Assembly (NCBI RefSeq): GCF_002933315.1
Contig: NZ_PDKT01000002.1
Span: 86,701-150,700, forward strand
Length of the DNA: 64,000 nucleotides
Source of the DNA: Candidatus Pantoea edessiphila
GTDB taxonomy: Bacteria; Pseudomonadota; Gammaproteobacteria; Enterobacterales; Enterobacteriaceae
Direction: 5' to 3'
This document shows, one piece after another, positions 34,909-45,555 of this stretch (positions are counted from its first letter, which is position 1; the number at the start of each line of letters is the position of its first letter). A program made the position numbers and the translations under genes. The notes under the pieces were generated by a model, which did not search any database, had not been told where the DNA came from, and saw nothing but the letters and a program-made list of their open reading frames with translations.

Positions 34909-35158
34909 AATAATATTTTAAACCTTTACTGGTACCTCCTTAATTAAGTTTAAATATATTTAAACTTAAATTGCTAAATAAAAAAATTATATTTACAATG
35001 AAATTCATATTGATATGTATTATATAATTATTCGATACGTTGCAAAAAATATCTCATTTTGTTGTATAAAATGCATTGAAAATGGTAATAATATTTTATT
35101 TAAAATAATTAACTTTCCTGTATATATAACTATGAATATAATAAACATTAATTACTTA

Positions 35159-35614
35159 TTAAATAGCTGTTTGTTTTTCACGAATTTCTGCTATTGTTTT
35201 GCAATCAATACATAAATCAGCAGTTGGACGAGCTTCTAAACGACGAATGCCTATCTCAATACCACAGGATTCACAATAACCAAAGTCATCATCCTCAACT
35301 TTTTTTAACGTTCTGTCTATTTTTTTAATTAGCTTAAGCTCCCTGTCTCGAGTTCGTAATTCCAAGCTAAATTCTTCTTCTTGTGAAGCACGATCTATAG
35401 GATCAGGAAAATTAGAAGGTTCATCTTGCATATTAGTTAAAGTACGATCAACTTCATGTTGTAACTGATTTCGCCATGCTTTTAAAATCTTACGAAAATG
35501 ATTTAACTGATTAGAGTTCATATATTTTTCATTTGGTTTTTCTTTATAAGTTTTTACTCCAGCTATAGCAAGAATACTTAGAGATGATATTTTGCGTTTT
35601 TTTTCTTCTTGCAT
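35159..35614 (-). CDS. dksA: RNA polymerase-binding transcription factor DksA
   Basis: DksA binds the RNA polymerase secondary channel and, with ppGpp, tunes rRNA and amino acid promoters. The 151-residue protein is the same length as E. coli and very similar throughout. The coiled-coil tip acidic residues are kept in [13 protein letters not shown], and the zinc finger cysteines are Cys114, Cys117, Cys135 and Cys138 (CESCG, CIDC). It is one of few transcription regulators in the window, alongside an rrn promoter near the right edge. AAGGAG lies upstream of the ATG. Confidence 0.98.
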   Translation of the reverse strand: MQEEKKRKISSLSILAIAGVKTYKEKPNEKYMNSNQLNHFRKILKAWRNQLQHEVDRTLTNMQDEPSNFPDPIDRASQEEEFSLELRTRDRELKLIKKIDRTLKKVEDDDFGYCESCGIEIGIRRLEARPTADLCIDCKTIAEIREKQTAI

Positions 35615-35944
35615 ATTATTTCTCCTTAAGAAAGATAAAAAATATAAATTTTAATAAAATCGTTTTAATTATATGTTTTTTCTATTAAAACAGAACTATT
35701 ATTTATGTAAAATATAAAAAATGTCACAACCAAAAAAATAATAAATATTAATATAATACTCTCTTAAAAATTTTTTAAATTTAATTATAGTAGAAAATAT
35801 ATCATTATTAATGATTAAAAAAAAAAGATAAAATCAATACAATTTAAATATTTATTTCAATTCATTATAATAAATTAAATTATTTTTAAAATTTAATAAT
35901 ATACATTCTGCATTACATAACATAATCATATTTTTCTGAAATTT
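35615..35944. other. 330-base spacer between hemL and dksA
   Basis: A/T-rich spacer between two minus-strand genes. It holds the AAGGAG site of dksA and an A10 run near 35817, but no gene, RNA or clear promoter that I can support. Confidence 0.6.
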
Positions 35945-37225
35945 TTATAATTTAGAAAAACAAATATTAGCAATATCTATAGTATTTTTAATATCTTCCA
36001 TAGTATGAGTTAGTGATACAAAATTGGTTTCAAAAGGTGATGGAGCGAAATATATTCCTTCTTTTAACATTAAATGGAAGAATTTTTTAAATATTTCAAT
36101 GTTGCATTGCATAACATCTGTATAGCAATTTACACTATGATTTTTAGTAAAAAATAAACCAAACATACCTCCAATATTATTTATTACTAAAGGAATATTA
36201 TTATTTTTTGCTGCCTGAATTAAACCCGTAGTTAATTTTACAGTTAAATCATTTAATATTTGGTATGTATATGGTTTTTTAATTTGCATTAAACAGTTAT
36301 ATCCTGCTGACATTACTATTGGATTACCAGAAAAGGTTCCAGCTTGATAAATTTCTCCAATTGGTGATAGTTGAGCCATAAATTCTTGCTTACCGCCAAA
36401 AGCACCAACAGGCATACCACCACCTATTATTTTTCCTAAACAAGTAACATCAGGTTGTATATTATAGTATTCTTGAGCACCTCCTAATGCAACTCGAAAA
36501 CCGCTCATTACTTCATCAAAAATCAATAATGCACCGAATTCATTACATAAGCTGCGCAATCCTTGTAAAAAATTTGGTTTTGGTAAAATACAACTCATAT
36601 TACCTGCTACTGGTTCTACAATAATTGCAGCTATATCTTTAGGATGTTTTTTAAACATTTTACTTACTGAATCTAAATCATTATATTCACAAATTAATGT
36701 GTTTTTTATAAAATCATAGGGTATACCTAATGATTTTAAGTAATTTTTATTACTTAGATTATAATTAACATTAACTAGTAAGCAATCAACATGACCATGA
36801 TAACACCCTCTAAATTTAATAATTTTATTACGATTAGTTACTCCTCTTGATAAACGAATAGCACTCATAGTCGCTTCGGTTCCAGAATTTACCATACGTA
36901 ACATTTCTATACTTTCTATTATATTACAAATTAATTGAGATATAAGTATTTCTATTTTCGTAGGTGTTCCAAAACTTAAACCATGTTTTATCATTTCAAT
37001 AGTTGCTTGACGTATTATTTCATTATTGTGACCAATTATCATAGATCCCCAAGAACCAACATAATCTATATAACGTTTGCCATCTACGTCATATAAATAG
37101 GCATCTTGAGCTCTTTGTACAAAAAATGGTGTTCCTCCTACATTTTTAAATGATCTTACTGGAGAGTTTACTCCTCCGGGAATAATTTTTTTTGCAATAG
37201 AAAATAGTTTTTTAGAATTATTCAT
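35945..37225 (-). CDS. hemL: Glutamate-1-semialdehyde 2,1-aminomutase
   Basis: HemL forms 5-aminolevulinate from glutamate-1-semialdehyde in the C5 heme route. I chose the ATG at 37225 because GGA stands six bases upstream and the 426-residue product equals E. coli; an ATG at 37234 adds three codons. It begins with the conserved [10 protein letters not shown]; the PLP lysine is in [17 protein letters not shown] near residue 265, and [10 protein letters not shown] is conserved. It is an isolated minus-strand gene. Confidence 0.97.
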   Translation of the reverse strand: MNNSKKLFSIAKKIIPGGVNSPVRSFKNVGGTPFFVQRAQDAYLYDVDGKRYIDYVGSWGSMIIGHNNEIIRQATIEMIKHGLSFGTPTKIEILISQLICNIIESIEMLRMVNSGTEATMSAIRLSRGVTNRNKIIKFRGCYHGHVDCLLVNVNYNLSNKNYLKSLGIPYDFIKNTLICEYNDLDSVSKMFKKHPKDIAAIIVEPVAGNMSCILPKPNFLQGLRSLCNEFGALLIFDEVMSGFRVALGGAQEYYNIQPDVTCLGKIIGGGMPVGAFGGKQEFMAQLSPIGEIYQAGTFSGNPIVMSAGYNCLMQIKKPYTYQILNDLTVKLTTGLIQAAKNNNIPLVINNIGGMFGLFFTKNHSVNCYTDVMQCNIEIFKKFFHLMLKEGIYFAPSPFETNFVSLTHTMEDIKNTIDIANICFSKL

Positions 37226-37423
37226 TTTTTCCATAATAAAAATATGACTAAAAAAACAATATTTACTTGATTATATATTCAAGTGCGATAAAAATATCAT
37301 AAATAAAAAATTAAAAATACATATTTAAAATTTATTAATTAACATTTATATTATTATGTTAACAAAAATTTTTATTTAGAAAAATTTTTGTTTAAATATT
37401 TTGATTGGAGTTAGATTATAAAT

Positions 37424-37759
37424 ATGAAAATAACACCATTAAATTTTACTAATGCAGCATTAAATAAAATTAAATACTTAATAAAAAATGAAAAAAATGA
37501 ATTATTAAAATTACGTATATATATTTCAGGTGGAGGTTGTAGTGGATTTCAATATGGTTTTAAATTAGATGATAAAATACATAAAGAAGACATTATTTTT
37601 AAAAAAAATGGTATAACTTTGATTATAGATCCTATAAGCATTCAATATTTAAGTGGAAGTTCAATAGATTATAAAGAAACCTTAGAAGGATCTCGTTTTA
37701 CAGTGATGAATCCTAATGCTAAAACTACATGTAGTTGTGGTTCATCATTTAGTATTTAA
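37424..37759 (+). CDS. erpA: A-type iron-sulfur cluster carrier ErpA
   Basis: ErpA delivers Fe-S clusters to apo-enzymes, in E. coli notably to the isoprenoid enzymes IspG and IspH. The 111-residue protein (family 114) has the three cluster cysteines: Cys39 in GGGCSGFQY and Cys103/Cys105 in the C-terminal CSCGSSF. Position between hemL and mtnN matches erpA in E. coli rather than iscA. The client Fe-S enzyme LeuC is also encoded in this window. GGAG lies upstream. Confidence 0.96.
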   Translation: MKITPLNFTNAALNKIKYLIKNEKNELLKLRIYISGGGCSGFQYGFKLDDKIHKEDIIFKKNGITLIIDPISIQYLSGSSIDYKETLEGSRFTVMNPNAKTTCSCGSSFSI

Positions 37760-37880
37760 AATAAGTAACATTCATATTACAAGAATTGCATATCATAAAT
37801 ATGATATAATTTATTGTTAACGTTCTTATTCTACATTTTTTAAACAAAAAAAACAAATATTGTTTGCTAATGTTAATACA

Positions 37881-37900
37881 ATTTCTAATTAATTAGAAAT
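37881..37900. repeat. 20-base perfect palindrome at the mtnN stop codon
   Basis: Positions 37881-37890 and 37891-37900 are exact reverse complements (ATTTCTAATT/AATTAGAAAT). The site lies between convergent erpA and mtnN and includes the mtnN stop. It could mark RNA 3' ends, but it lacks a U-run on the plus strand. Confidence 0.5.
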
Positions 37901-38584
37901 GTTTGTTAATATTTTATTAATAGCTATACAACATTTTTCAGTACTATTAATTAAGTTTTTTTTAAAATTTATATTTGATTGTTTACTTACAATATCAGAA
38001 ATAGAACGTATTGCTATAAAAGGTATTTGAAATATATAACAAATGTGAGCAATAGCAGCAGATTCCATTTCAATAGCAACTGCTTTTGGAAAATTTGTAA
38101 AAATGAACTTTAAATACTTTATATCGTTTATAAATTTATCGCCACTAACTATAAGACCTTTTTTAAATCTAAAATTTAATTGATTCATACAAATTTCAGT
38201 TTGATTAATTAAATCTTTATTAGCTGTAAATTTTATAGGAAAACCACTGACTTGTCCTAGTTTATAACCAAAAGCAGTCATATCCACATCATAGTAAGAA
38301 ACTTCATTTGCTATTACAATATCTCCTATTTGTAATTCTGAAATTATACTACCAGCTGTACCTATATTAATGATTACGTTTGGTTTATAATTATTTACTA
38401 AAATTGTAGTTCCTAAAGATGCTAGAGTTTTGCCGACACCTGATACTACAAGTATAATAGTAATATTTTTTATTAATCCTATATAAATTTTGCATCCACC
38501 AACTAAAAAGGTTTTATGCTGATTCATCCTATAACGTATAAATTTTATTTCTTCTTCCAATGCACTTATAATTCCTATAATCAT
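37889..38584 (-). CDS. mtnN: 5'-methylthioadenosine/S-adenosylhomocysteine nucleosidase
   Basis: MtnN (Pfs) cleaves the by-products of SAM-dependent reactions, including methylthioadenosine and S-adenosylhomocysteine. The 231 residues match the family (232). Catalytic Glu12 lies in ISALEEEI, the second glutamate in AVAIEMESAAIAH and the aspartate in RSISDI. It would recycle products of methyltransferases such as RsmH. Its ribosome binding site and start codon are preceded by a tandem copy (38580-38617). Confidence 0.97.
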   Translation of the reverse strand: MIIGIISALEEEIKFIRYRMNQHKTFLVGGCKIYIGLIKNITIILVVSGVGKTLASLGTTILVNNYKPNVIINIGTAGSIISELQIGDIVIANEVSYYDVDMTAFGYKLGQVSGFPIKFTANKDLINQTEICMNQLNFRFKKGLIVSGDKFINDIKYLKFIFTNFPKAVAIEMESAAIAHICYIFQIPFIAIRSISDIVSKQSNINFKKNLINSTEKCCIAINKILTNISN

Positions 38585-38617
38585 AAGTAATCTCTTTAAT
38601 CATAAGTAATCTCTTTA
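38580..38617 (-). repeat. 19-bp tandem duplication covering mtnN ribosome binding site and start
   Basis: Two exact 19-base units (38580-38598 and 38599-38617) each contain, on the minus strand, AAAGAGATTACTT followed by ATGATT. The downstream copy provides the real mtnN start. The upstream ATG is out of frame because 19 is not a multiple of three, and would encode a short overlapping peptide. Confidence 0.85.
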
Positions 38618-39130
38618 TTAAAAATAATAACTAAATATAGCTATTTTTAATGATTATAATTACTAATTATAGTTTTTTATATTTGACTAAAAACTATTAA
38701 TGTATTTTAAATAACTAATATGCAATTTAAACTGAAGGTTTGAAATATTTCTTATTTCTATCTATATAATTAGAGTTATATATATTAATTATTTTGATAC
38801 ACATTAAATAATTACAAATATAAATATCGAATATGTTTATATTTAATAGATTTTATAAAAATTATAAGTAAAATATATATAATATAAAAATTTTTTACTT
38901 CTTAACAAATTTTTATAAAATTGAATTAAAGAGTTACTAGTATAATTTTAATATTAACAACATATACATTAACAACATATAATATGTAATATATTTTTAT
39001 ATTCGCTCTGTTCTTTTATTTCATGATTTAAAAAATATTGAAATAATAGATTCAGGGAAATTTTTACATAAAATTACTTAATAGTCTATTTGATAGTAAA
39101 AATTTTAATTATTTAAGAGATCTTTGATAA
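38585..39130. other. 546-base divergent spacer between mtnN and degP
   Basis: Apart from the 19-bp duplication near mtnN and the AGAGAT site before degP, this A/T-rich region shows no gene. It replaces btuF, yadS and dgt of E. coli. A heat- or envelope-stress promoter for degP might lie here, but I cannot identify a sigma-E consensus with confidence. Confidence 0.6.
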
Positions 39131-40564
39131 ATGAAAAAAGCATTGTTAATATTAAACGCATTAGTACTTAATTTTATTATATTAATTAATAATTTTATAA
39201 ATATTTTCCCAGTAGAAGCTCACAACAGCAGTCAATTTTTAAGTTTATCACCAATGCTAAATAAAACTATGCCAGCAGTAGTAAGTATTCTTGCAGAAGG
39301 TTATATAAGTTCTACAACAAATTATACTAACGAATCAAATTATCAGCAACAACATTTATATAATAATTTATTGCATCATGTTAATAAATTTAACTCAAAA
39401 TATTTACTGGAATTACAAGATAACAAAGAAAATGAAGATGAAGAAAATCATAATCCAAAATTTTTTCAAATATTAGGATCAGGAGTAATAGTAAACGCTG
39501 AAAAAGGTTATATAGTAACAAATAATCATGTAGTTAATGATGCTAATAAGATTGAAGTTAAACTGAGTGATAATAGTCATTATGATGCAAAATTAATTGG
39601 TCAAGATATACAATCAGATATTGCTGTTCTCCAATTAAAAAACGTAAAAAATTTAACTGTTATGCAAATGGCTGACTCAGATAAATTACGTATAGGAGAT
39701 TATGCAATAGCCATTGGTAATCCGTATGGACTTGGAGAATCTGCAACTTACGGTATAATATCTGGACTTGGACGTACAGGATTAAGTGATTACAGTTATC
39801 AAAGTTTTATTCAAACAGATGCATCAATCAATCGCGGTAATTCTGGAGGCGCTTTAGTAAATTTAAAAGGTGAATTAATTGGTATCAATACTGCAATTTT
39901 TACTCCTGATGGTGGTAATAGTGGCATAGGATTTGCTATTCCTAGCAATACAGTCAAAGAAACAGTAAAACAAATAATAGATTATGGGCAAGTGAAACAT
40001 ATTGATCTAGGTATCATAGGTACTGATATTGATTTAAAAATGGCAAGAATAATGAACTTTGATCGTAGTTTTGGTATTTTTGTAAATAGAACTATGGCTA
40101 CCTCAACTGCTACTAGATTTGGTATTAAATCAGGAGATATCATTACATCGATTAATAATCAACCGATTAAAAGTCTTGCATCTTTATATAATAAAATTGG
40201 ATTATTACCTATTGGTACTGTAATAAAAATAAGTTTATTAAGAAATGGAAAATTTATTAATTTATCAGTAAAATTAGATAGAGTTGATTTAAATATATTA
40301 GATTCTTCAATTATTTCCATTAACATTGAAGGTGCCGCATTGACTAATGGTGAATCTTATGATCATGGAGTTTATGTAGATGAAGTAATACCAGAAAGTT
40401 CAGCAGCACGTATTGGGTTAAAGAATGGAGATATTATATTAGGGATAAATAATAAATTAATCAATAATATAGGTGATTTACGTAGAGTTTTTAATGATCA
40501 ACATTCTTTCCTAATTTTTAATATAAAAAGAAATAACAAAAATATCAATTTATTTTCAATGTGA
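39131..40564 (+). CDS. degP: Periplasmic serine protease/chaperone DegP
   Basis: DegP degrades or chaperones misfolded periplasmic and outer membrane proteins. The 477-residue precursor begins with a hydrophobic signal peptide (about residues 1-30, cleavage near VEA). The trypsin-like domain holds His133 (TNNHVV), Asp163 (SDIAV) and Ser238 (RGNSGG), followed by two PDZ domains ending INLFSM. The LA loop (about 60-112) is divergent, asparagine-rich and free of cysteine; the entire protein has no cysteine, unlike E. coli DegP. It fits with bamA, skp and rseP in this window. Confidence 0.97.
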   Translation: MKKALLILNALVLNFIILINNFINIFPVEAHNSSQFLSLSPMLNKTMPAVVSILAEGYISSTTNYTNESNYQQQHLYNNLLHHVNKFNSKYLLELQDNKENEDEENHNPKFFQILGSGVIVNAEKGYIVTNNHVVNDANKIEVKLSDNSHYDAKLIGQDIQSDIAVLQLKNVKNLTVMQMADSDKLRIGDYAIAIGNPYGLGESATYGIISGLGRTGLSDYSYQSFIQTDASINRGNSGGALVNLKGELIGINTAIFTPDGGNSGIGFAIPSNTVKETVKQIIDYGQVKHIDLGIIGTDIDLKMARIMNFDRSFGIFVNRTMATSTATRFGIKSGDIITSINNQPIKSLASLYNKIGLLPIGTVIKISLLRNGKFINLSVKLDRVDLNILDSSIISINIEGAALTNGESYDHGVYVDEVIPESSAARIGLKNGDIILGINNKLINNIGDLRRVFNDQHSFLIFNIKRNNKNINLFSM

Positions 40565-40575
40565 GTAATCAAGAC

Positions 40576-40614
40576 ATTTTATACCAGGTATAATTAATTT
40601 ACCTGGTATAAAAT
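40576..40614. terminator. 15-bp perfect hairpin between convergent degP and dapD
   Basis: Arms 40576-40590 and 40600-40614 (core TACCAGGTA/TACCTGGTA) pair perfectly across a 9-base loop, in a spacer of only 108 bases between convergent genes. It would fold on either strand. A U-run is missing, so it may act as a transcript end stabiliser rather than a classical intrinsic terminator. Confidence 0.55.
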
Positions 40615-40672
40615 TATATTTAATTGCAATTAATTAAATATTATGTAATATTTTTCCATGCATTAACAAACA

Positions 40673-41497
40673 CTATTTATTAATACGTAATATTTCATTA
40701 ATATTAACTTTTTTACGTGTTTTATAGTCTACTTCTTTAACAATAACAGCACAGTATAAACTATATTTTTCATCTTTAGAAGGTAAACTTCCAGAAACTA
40801 CTACAGAACCAGCTGGTACACGACCATAAGTTATATTTCCAGTAATACGGTTATAAATTTTAGTACTTTGACCTATATAAACTCCCATTGATATTACTGA
40901 ACCTTCTTCAACAATAACTCCTTCAACAACCTCAGAACGTGCTCCAATAAAACAATTATCTTCAATTATCGTTGGATTGGCTTGTAATGGTTCTAAAACA
41001 CCACCGATCCCAACTCCTCCTGAAATATGTACATTTTTACCTATTTGTGCACAAGAACCGATAGTAGCCCATGTATCAATCATGGTACCTGCATCAATGA
41101 AAGCACCTATATTTATATATGAAGGCATGATTACAGTATTCTTTTCTATATACGCACCTTGTCTTATAGATGCTGGAGGTACAATTCTTATATTTTGTTT
41201 TTTAAAATTTGATTCTTTCCAATCAAAAAATTTCATATTTATTTTATCATAATAATTTGTTTCAGCACCATATATTAATTTATTATCATTTATCTGAAAA
41301 AAAAGTAGTATAGCTTTTTTTATCCATTGATGAGTAATCCAAGAACCATTTTTCTTTTCAGATACACGTAATATCCCATTATCTAATAAATTGATAATTT
41401 TATTTATAGAAACTTTTATTTCCTCATTTATATTTCCTAAGTTAATATTATGTTTTTTTTCAAAAGCAGATTCAATAATTTTTTTTAATTGTTTCAT
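40673..41497 (-). CDS. dapD: Tetrahydrodipicolinate N-succinyltransferase
   Basis: DapD succinylates tetrahydrodipicolinate in the succinylase branch of lysine and meso-DAP synthesis. The 274 residues equal E. coli. An N-terminal alpha domain is followed by left-handed beta-helix hexapeptide repeats (about residues 105-230, for example [20 protein letters not shown] and [10 protein letters not shown]). DAP produced here would feed MurE. glnD, between dapD and map in E. coli, is gone, leaving a 267-base spacer. Confidence 0.98.
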   Translation of the reverse strand: MKQLKKIIESAFEKKHNINLGNINEEIKVSINKIINLLDNGILRVSEKKNGSWITHQWIKKAILLFFQINDNKLIYGAETNYYDKINMKFFDWKESNFKKQNIRIVPPASIRQGAYIEKNTVIMPSYINIGAFIDAGTMIDTWATIGSCAQIGKNVHISGGVGIGGVLEPLQANPTIIEDNCFIGARSEVVEGVIVEEGSVISMGVYIGQSTKIYNRITGNITYGRVPAGSVVVSGSLPSKDEKYSLYCAVIVKEVDYKTRKKVNINEILRINK

Positions 41498-41764
41498 TTT
41501 TTTTCCATATATATTATAATCATACGTAATATCTTATGTCTTTTAAATAGAAAAATTTAAAAACAGATTATCATCTTTAATTTAATATATTTTTGTATAA
41601 TCGAAGTAAAAAACAAACTATCATACATATTACAACTATTTTTATGAGGCAGATTAATAATTTATCTTGATTTAATTATAATAATATTAAATAAAATTTA
41701 TATTGTTAAAAGTTTTAAAAATATAATTTATTAAATTCATAATATTATTGTTTAATTAAAATTA

Positions 41765-42556
41765 TTAATTATTTATTAATACTGGAATTATTTCATCTTT
41801 TCTCAATGTTAAAATTTCACATCCAGTATTGTTTACCAAAATTGTATGCTCATATTGTGCAGATAAACTTTTATCATGTGTTTTTACAGCCCAACCATCT
41901 TTAGTTGTATAAACATGATGATTACCAAGATTTACCATGGGTTCAACAGTAAAAATCATACCTTTTTTTAATATCAATTCATTATTTTTAACTTTATAAT
42001 AATGAAGAACTTGTGGTTCTTCATGAAAATTCCTGCCTATGCCATGACCACAATAATCTCTTACAACAGAATAGCCATTTTTTTCTACATATTTTTGAAT
42101 GGTATAACCAATTTTGTTAATATTAATTCCTGGTTTGATAATACTTAATGCTAAGTAAAGACTTTGTTGAGCAATTTTGCATAAATTTTGACCGTGAATA
42201 GTTGGTTGCCCGACTAAAAACATCTTAGATGTATCTCCATGATATAAGTCTTTAATTACTGTTACATCGATGTTAACAATGTCTCCATGTTTTAAAATAT
42301 CATTGTTATTAGGAATACCATGACATACCACTTCATTTATAGATATACAAACAGATTTTGGAAAACCTTTATACCCAAAACAGGCAGGTATTGCATGTTG
42401 TTGGTTAATAATATATTCATGACATATTTTATCAAGTTTTCCTGTTGTTATACCTGGTATAACATATTGCTTTATCATTTCTAATACTTCAGCAGCTAAA
42501 CGACAAGCAATACGTATTTTTTCAATTTCTGTATTGTTTTTTATCAAAATAGACAT
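41765..42556 (-). CDS. map: Methionine aminopeptidase
   Basis: Map removes the initiator methionine from new proteins. The 263-residue protein (family 264) has the metal ligands in VNIDVTVIKDLYHGDTSKMF, the histidine in GHGIGRNFHEEP, and glutamates in FTVEPMVN and YEHTILV. It is transcribed away from rpsB, as in E. coli, where the spacer carries promoters for both. Confidence 0.98.
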   Translation of the reverse strand: MSILIKNNTEIEKIRIACRLAAEVLEMIKQYVIPGITTGKLDKICHEYIINQQHAIPACFGYKGFPKSVCISINEVVCHGIPNNNDILKHGDIVNIDVTVIKDLYHGDTSKMFLVGQPTIHGQNLCKIAQQSLYLALSIIKPGININKIGYTIQKYVEKNGYSVVRDYCGHGIGRNFHEEPQVLHYYKVKNNELILKKGMIFTVEPMVNLGNHHVYTTKDGWAVKTHDKSLSAQYEHTILVNNTGCEILTLRKDEIIPVLINN

Positions 42557-42863
42557 TGTATTAATCCAAATTTATAAAAATTTAATCTAACATTAATAAT
42601 ATTTTTATGTTAACATTCATTCAATATATTATGAAAACTATATATGTATTCATAATATAAGTTAGTATGTATTTTAGTGTATGTGTTTTAATATTAAATA
42701 TTATTAAGCTATGACAATGCTAAATAATTATTTATTCTAGAAAAATTTGATATTATAATGAATGTACTATATTTTTAAATATATTAAATAATCAAAAAAT
42801 ATTTACATAGTTGACTATACATGATATACGCAGATCTCACTACCGATAAATTTAGAGGTATTC
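42557..42863. other. 307-base divergent spacer between map and rpsB
   Basis: A/T-rich leader region. It contains a candidate rpsB promoter (42802-42830) and the GAGG ribosome binding site of rpsB. In E. coli the rpsB leader is a target for autoregulation by S2; a comparable structure cannot be assigned by eye here. Confidence 0.6.
42802..42830 (+). promoter_or_regulatory. Putative rpsB-tsf promoter
   Basis: TTTACA (42802-42807) and TATACG (42825-42830) are 17 bases apart, about 35 bases before the rpsB start. Spacing is ideal, but the short leader and A/T-rich context make this tentative. Confidence 0.35.
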
Positions 42864-43583
42864 ATGGCAATTATTTCCATGCGTAATATGCTTAAAGCTG
42901 GTGTTCACTTTGGTCATCAAACTCGTTATTGGAATCCAAAGATGAAACCATTCATATATGGCTCCCGTAATAAAATTCACATTATTGATCTTGAAAAAAC
43001 TGTGCCAATGTTTAGCACAGCTATTACTGAATTAAGTAAAATTTCTTCACGTAAAGGTAAAATTTTATTTGTCGGTACCAAACGTGCTGCTAGTGAAGCA
43101 ATAAAAGAATCTGCATTAAAATGTGAACAATTTTTTGTTAATCACCATTGGTTAGGAGGTATGTTAACTAATTGGAAAACTGTTCGTCAATCTATCAAGC
43201 GTTTAAAAGAACTTGAAATACAGTCTAAAGATGGAACTCTTGATAAACTTACAAAGAAAGAAGCTTTATTGCGTACACGTAAATTATCTAAGCTAGAAAA
43301 CAGTTTAGGTGGTATCAAAGATATGGGTGGTTTACCAGATGCACTGTTTGTTATTGATGCTAATAGAGAAAATATTGCAATTAAAGAAGCAAATAATATG
43401 GGTATCCCTGTGTTTGCTATAGTTGATACTAATTCTAATCCGGATGGTATTGATTTTATTATTCCTGGCAATGATGATGCAATGCGTGCTGTTAACTTAT
43501 ATTTAGGTATTATTGTATCAGCGATATGTGAAAGTCGTTCTCAAAATAACACTCATTCTCAAATGAGAGAAGTAATTTCATGA
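42864..43583 (+). CDS. rpsB: 30S ribosomal protein S2
   Basis: S2 binds late to the small subunit near helix 26 and anchors bS1. The 239 residues match the family (241). [22 protein letters not shown] at the N-terminus (conserved in blocks), [13 protein letters not shown] and [19 protein letters not shown] are diagnostic. GAGG precedes the ATG. It forms the rpsB-tsf operon with a terminator after tsf. Confidence 0.99.
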   Translation: MAIISMRNMLKAGVHFGHQTRYWNPKMKPFIYGSRNKIHIIDLEKTVPMFSTAITELSKISSRKGKILFVGTKRAASEAIKESALKCEQFFVNHHWLGGMLTNWKTVRQSIKRLKELEIQSKDGTLDKLTKKEALLRTRKLSKLENSLGGIKDMGGLPDALFVIDANRENIAIKEANNMGIPVFAIVDTNSNPDGIDFIIPGNDDAMRAVNLYLGIIVSAICESRSQNNTHSQMREVIS

Positions 43584-43744
43584 AATTATAGATATAATCT
43601 GTTATATCTAACTATATAATAAACCAATTTTGTTTAATGTTATCTATTATGCAGTGGGTTATTGTATTTATTCTAATAAAAAAGTAATTTTTTAAAAGTA
43701 AAAAAAATAGACACAAATTATCAAAATATTAACGAGGGTTTAAA

Positions 43745-44584
43745 ATGGTTGACATTAATGCTGCATTGATTAGACAACTTCGTGAATGTACTGGTGCAGG
43801 AATAATGGAATGTAAAAAAGTGCTAATTGAAGTCAACGGTAATATTGATTTAGCTATAGAAAATATGCGTAAATCTAGTTCTGTAAAAGCACTAAAAAAA
43901 GCAAATAATATTGCAATTAATGGTATTATCAGGCTGAAAATTTTTCATAACTATGGTGCAATTTTAGAATTAAATTGTGAAACAGATTTTGTGACAAAAA
44001 ACATCAATTTCTTAAAATTTGCTGATAAATTAATAGATGCAGTAGGTATTGATCCTGAAATGGATCTAGATACTCTTGTAAAAACATTTGAAGAAGAAAG
44101 AATTACATTAGTAGCTAAGATAGGTGAAAACATTCAAATAAAACGTCTAAGTATATTGAAAGGAAATGAATTAGGCTCCTATTTACATAGAGATCGTATT
44201 GGTGTATTAATTTCTGGATTTAATATTAGCAATACATTAATTAAAAACATTGCTATGCATATTGCAGCAAGCGATCCTAAATTCATTAAACCTGAAAATA
44301 TACCTATTAATATTCTTGAAAAAGAATATGAAATTCAGAATGAAATTGCAATTAAATCAAGTAGATCACATGAAATTGCAGAAAAAATAGTAAAAGGTCG
44401 TATGAAAAAATTCAAGGATGAAATTTCTCTGATTGGCCAAATTTTTGTTATGGATACAAATAAAACTGTTAATCAAGTTTTAGAGGAGCAAGATGCTGAA
44501 ATAATTGATTTTATACGTTTTGAAGTAGGTGAAAAAACAATACAAGATATATCTAAAGTTAATATAGGGAATAAAAATTTTTAA
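43745..44584 (+). CDS. tsf: Elongation factor Ts
   Basis: EF-Ts recycles EF-Tu from GDP to GTP form. The protein has 279 residues (family 283). The N-terminal UBA-like domain includes LRECTGAGIMECKKVL, and the core contains the EF-Tu-contacting LNCETDFVTKN with the conserved TDFV motif near residue 80. It lies 161 bases after rpsB and is followed at once by a strong intrinsic terminator. Confidence 0.99.
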   Translation: MVDINAALIRQLRECTGAGIMECKKVLIEVNGNIDLAIENMRKSSSVKALKKANNIAINGIIRLKIFHNYGAILELNCETDFVTKNINFLKFADKLIDAVGIDPEMDLDTLVKTFEEERITLVAKIGENIQIKRLSILKGNELGSYLHRDRIGVLISGFNISNTLIKNIAMHIAASDPKFIKPENIPINILEKEYEIQNEIAIKSSRSHEIAEKIVKGRMKKFKDEISLIGQIFVMDTNKTVNQVLEEQDAEIIDFIRFEVGEKTIQDISKVNIGNKNF

Positions 44585-44590
44585 TTTTTA

Positions 44591-44620
44591 AAAAAACCGC
44601 TCCAAATACAGCGGTTTTTT
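44591..44620 (+). terminator. Intrinsic terminator of rpsB-tsf
   Basis: An 11-bp perfect stem (44591-44601 with 44610-44620, core ACCGCT/AGCGGT) closes an 8-base loop and ends in six T residues, seven bases after the tsf stop. It is the clearest intrinsic terminator in the window. Confidence 0.88.
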
Positions 44621-44739
44621 ATTTTAAAAAATAAAACAACAAATTAATTTCGTTATGTTAAAAAAATTAATTATATAAATAATCGGTCAGATTCTATATT
44701 TCCTCTACATATACATAATTTTTTCAGGAATAATTGACC

Positions 44740-45465
44740 ATGATAAATAATGTAAATACTGTTTATCAACGCGTTCTTTTAAAACTAAGTGGTGAAGCTT
44801 TACAAGGTAATGAAAGTTTTGGTATTGATACAAATTTTCTTAATCGTTTAGCACAAGATATAAAAGAACTCATTAAATTAGGTATACAAGTTGCAGTAGT
44901 AGTTGGAGGAGGAAATTTATTTAGAGGTGAAAGTTTAGCTCAATTTGGAATGAATCGTGTAGTAGGAGACCATATGGGAATGATGGCAACTATAATGAAT
45001 GGTTTAGCTCTTCGTGATTCATTACATCGTGCTTATACTCGTACTTGTTTAATGTCAGCAATTCATTTAACTGGTATTTGTGATGATTATAATTGGTCAA
45101 AAGCAAATGATCTTTTAAATGAAAATCATGTGGTAATATTTTCTGCCGGTATTGGTAATCCTTTTTTTACTACTGATTCTGCAGCTTGTTTGCGTGGAAT
45201 TGAAATTGAAGCTGATGTTGTATTAAAAGCTACTAAAGTAGATGGGGTATATTCCTCTGATCCAGCGCATAATGCAGACGCAATTTTATATGAGCAATTA
45301 ACATATTCTGAAGTATTAACTCAAGAACTAAAAATTATGGATCTTACTGCATTTACGTTAGCAAGTGCTCATAATTTGCCTATTCATGTTTTTAATATAA
45401 ATAAATTTGGTGCTTTGAAATGTATAGTTCTTGGGCAGAAAGAAGGAACTATAATTAAAAACTAA
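44740..45465 (+). CDS. pyrH: Uridylate kinase
   Basis: PyrH phosphorylates UMP to UDP and is a hexameric amino acid kinase-fold enzyme. I chose the ATG at 44740 with AGGA upstream; it gives 241 residues, the E. coli length. An in-frame TTG two codons earlier is less likely. [33 protein letters not shown] and [13 protein letters not shown] are conserved. It is followed by frr in the usual order. Confidence 0.98.
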   Translation: MINNVNTVYQRVLLKLSGEALQGNESFGIDTNFLNRLAQDIKELIKLGIQVAVVVGGGNLFRGESLAQFGMNRVVGDHMGMMATIMNGLALRDSLHRAYTRTCLMSAIHLTGICDDYNWSKANDLLNENHVVIFSAGIGNPFFTTDSAACLRGIEIEADVVLKATKVDGVYSSDPAHNADAILYEQLTYSEVLTQELKIMDLTAFTLASAHNLPIHVFNINKFGALKCIVLGQKEGTIIKN

Positions 45466-45555
45466 AATTAATAAAATAAATCATTGACTTATACAGAATT
45501 TAATATTTGTTTATAGTTTAATAATTGATTCATTTAAATATAAGGATTTTGTAAA

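Noticed and set aside
35015..35215. 66-codon plus-strand open frame between pcnB and dksA
   Set aside because: A/T-rich, overlaps the end of dksA antisense and has no ribosome binding site.
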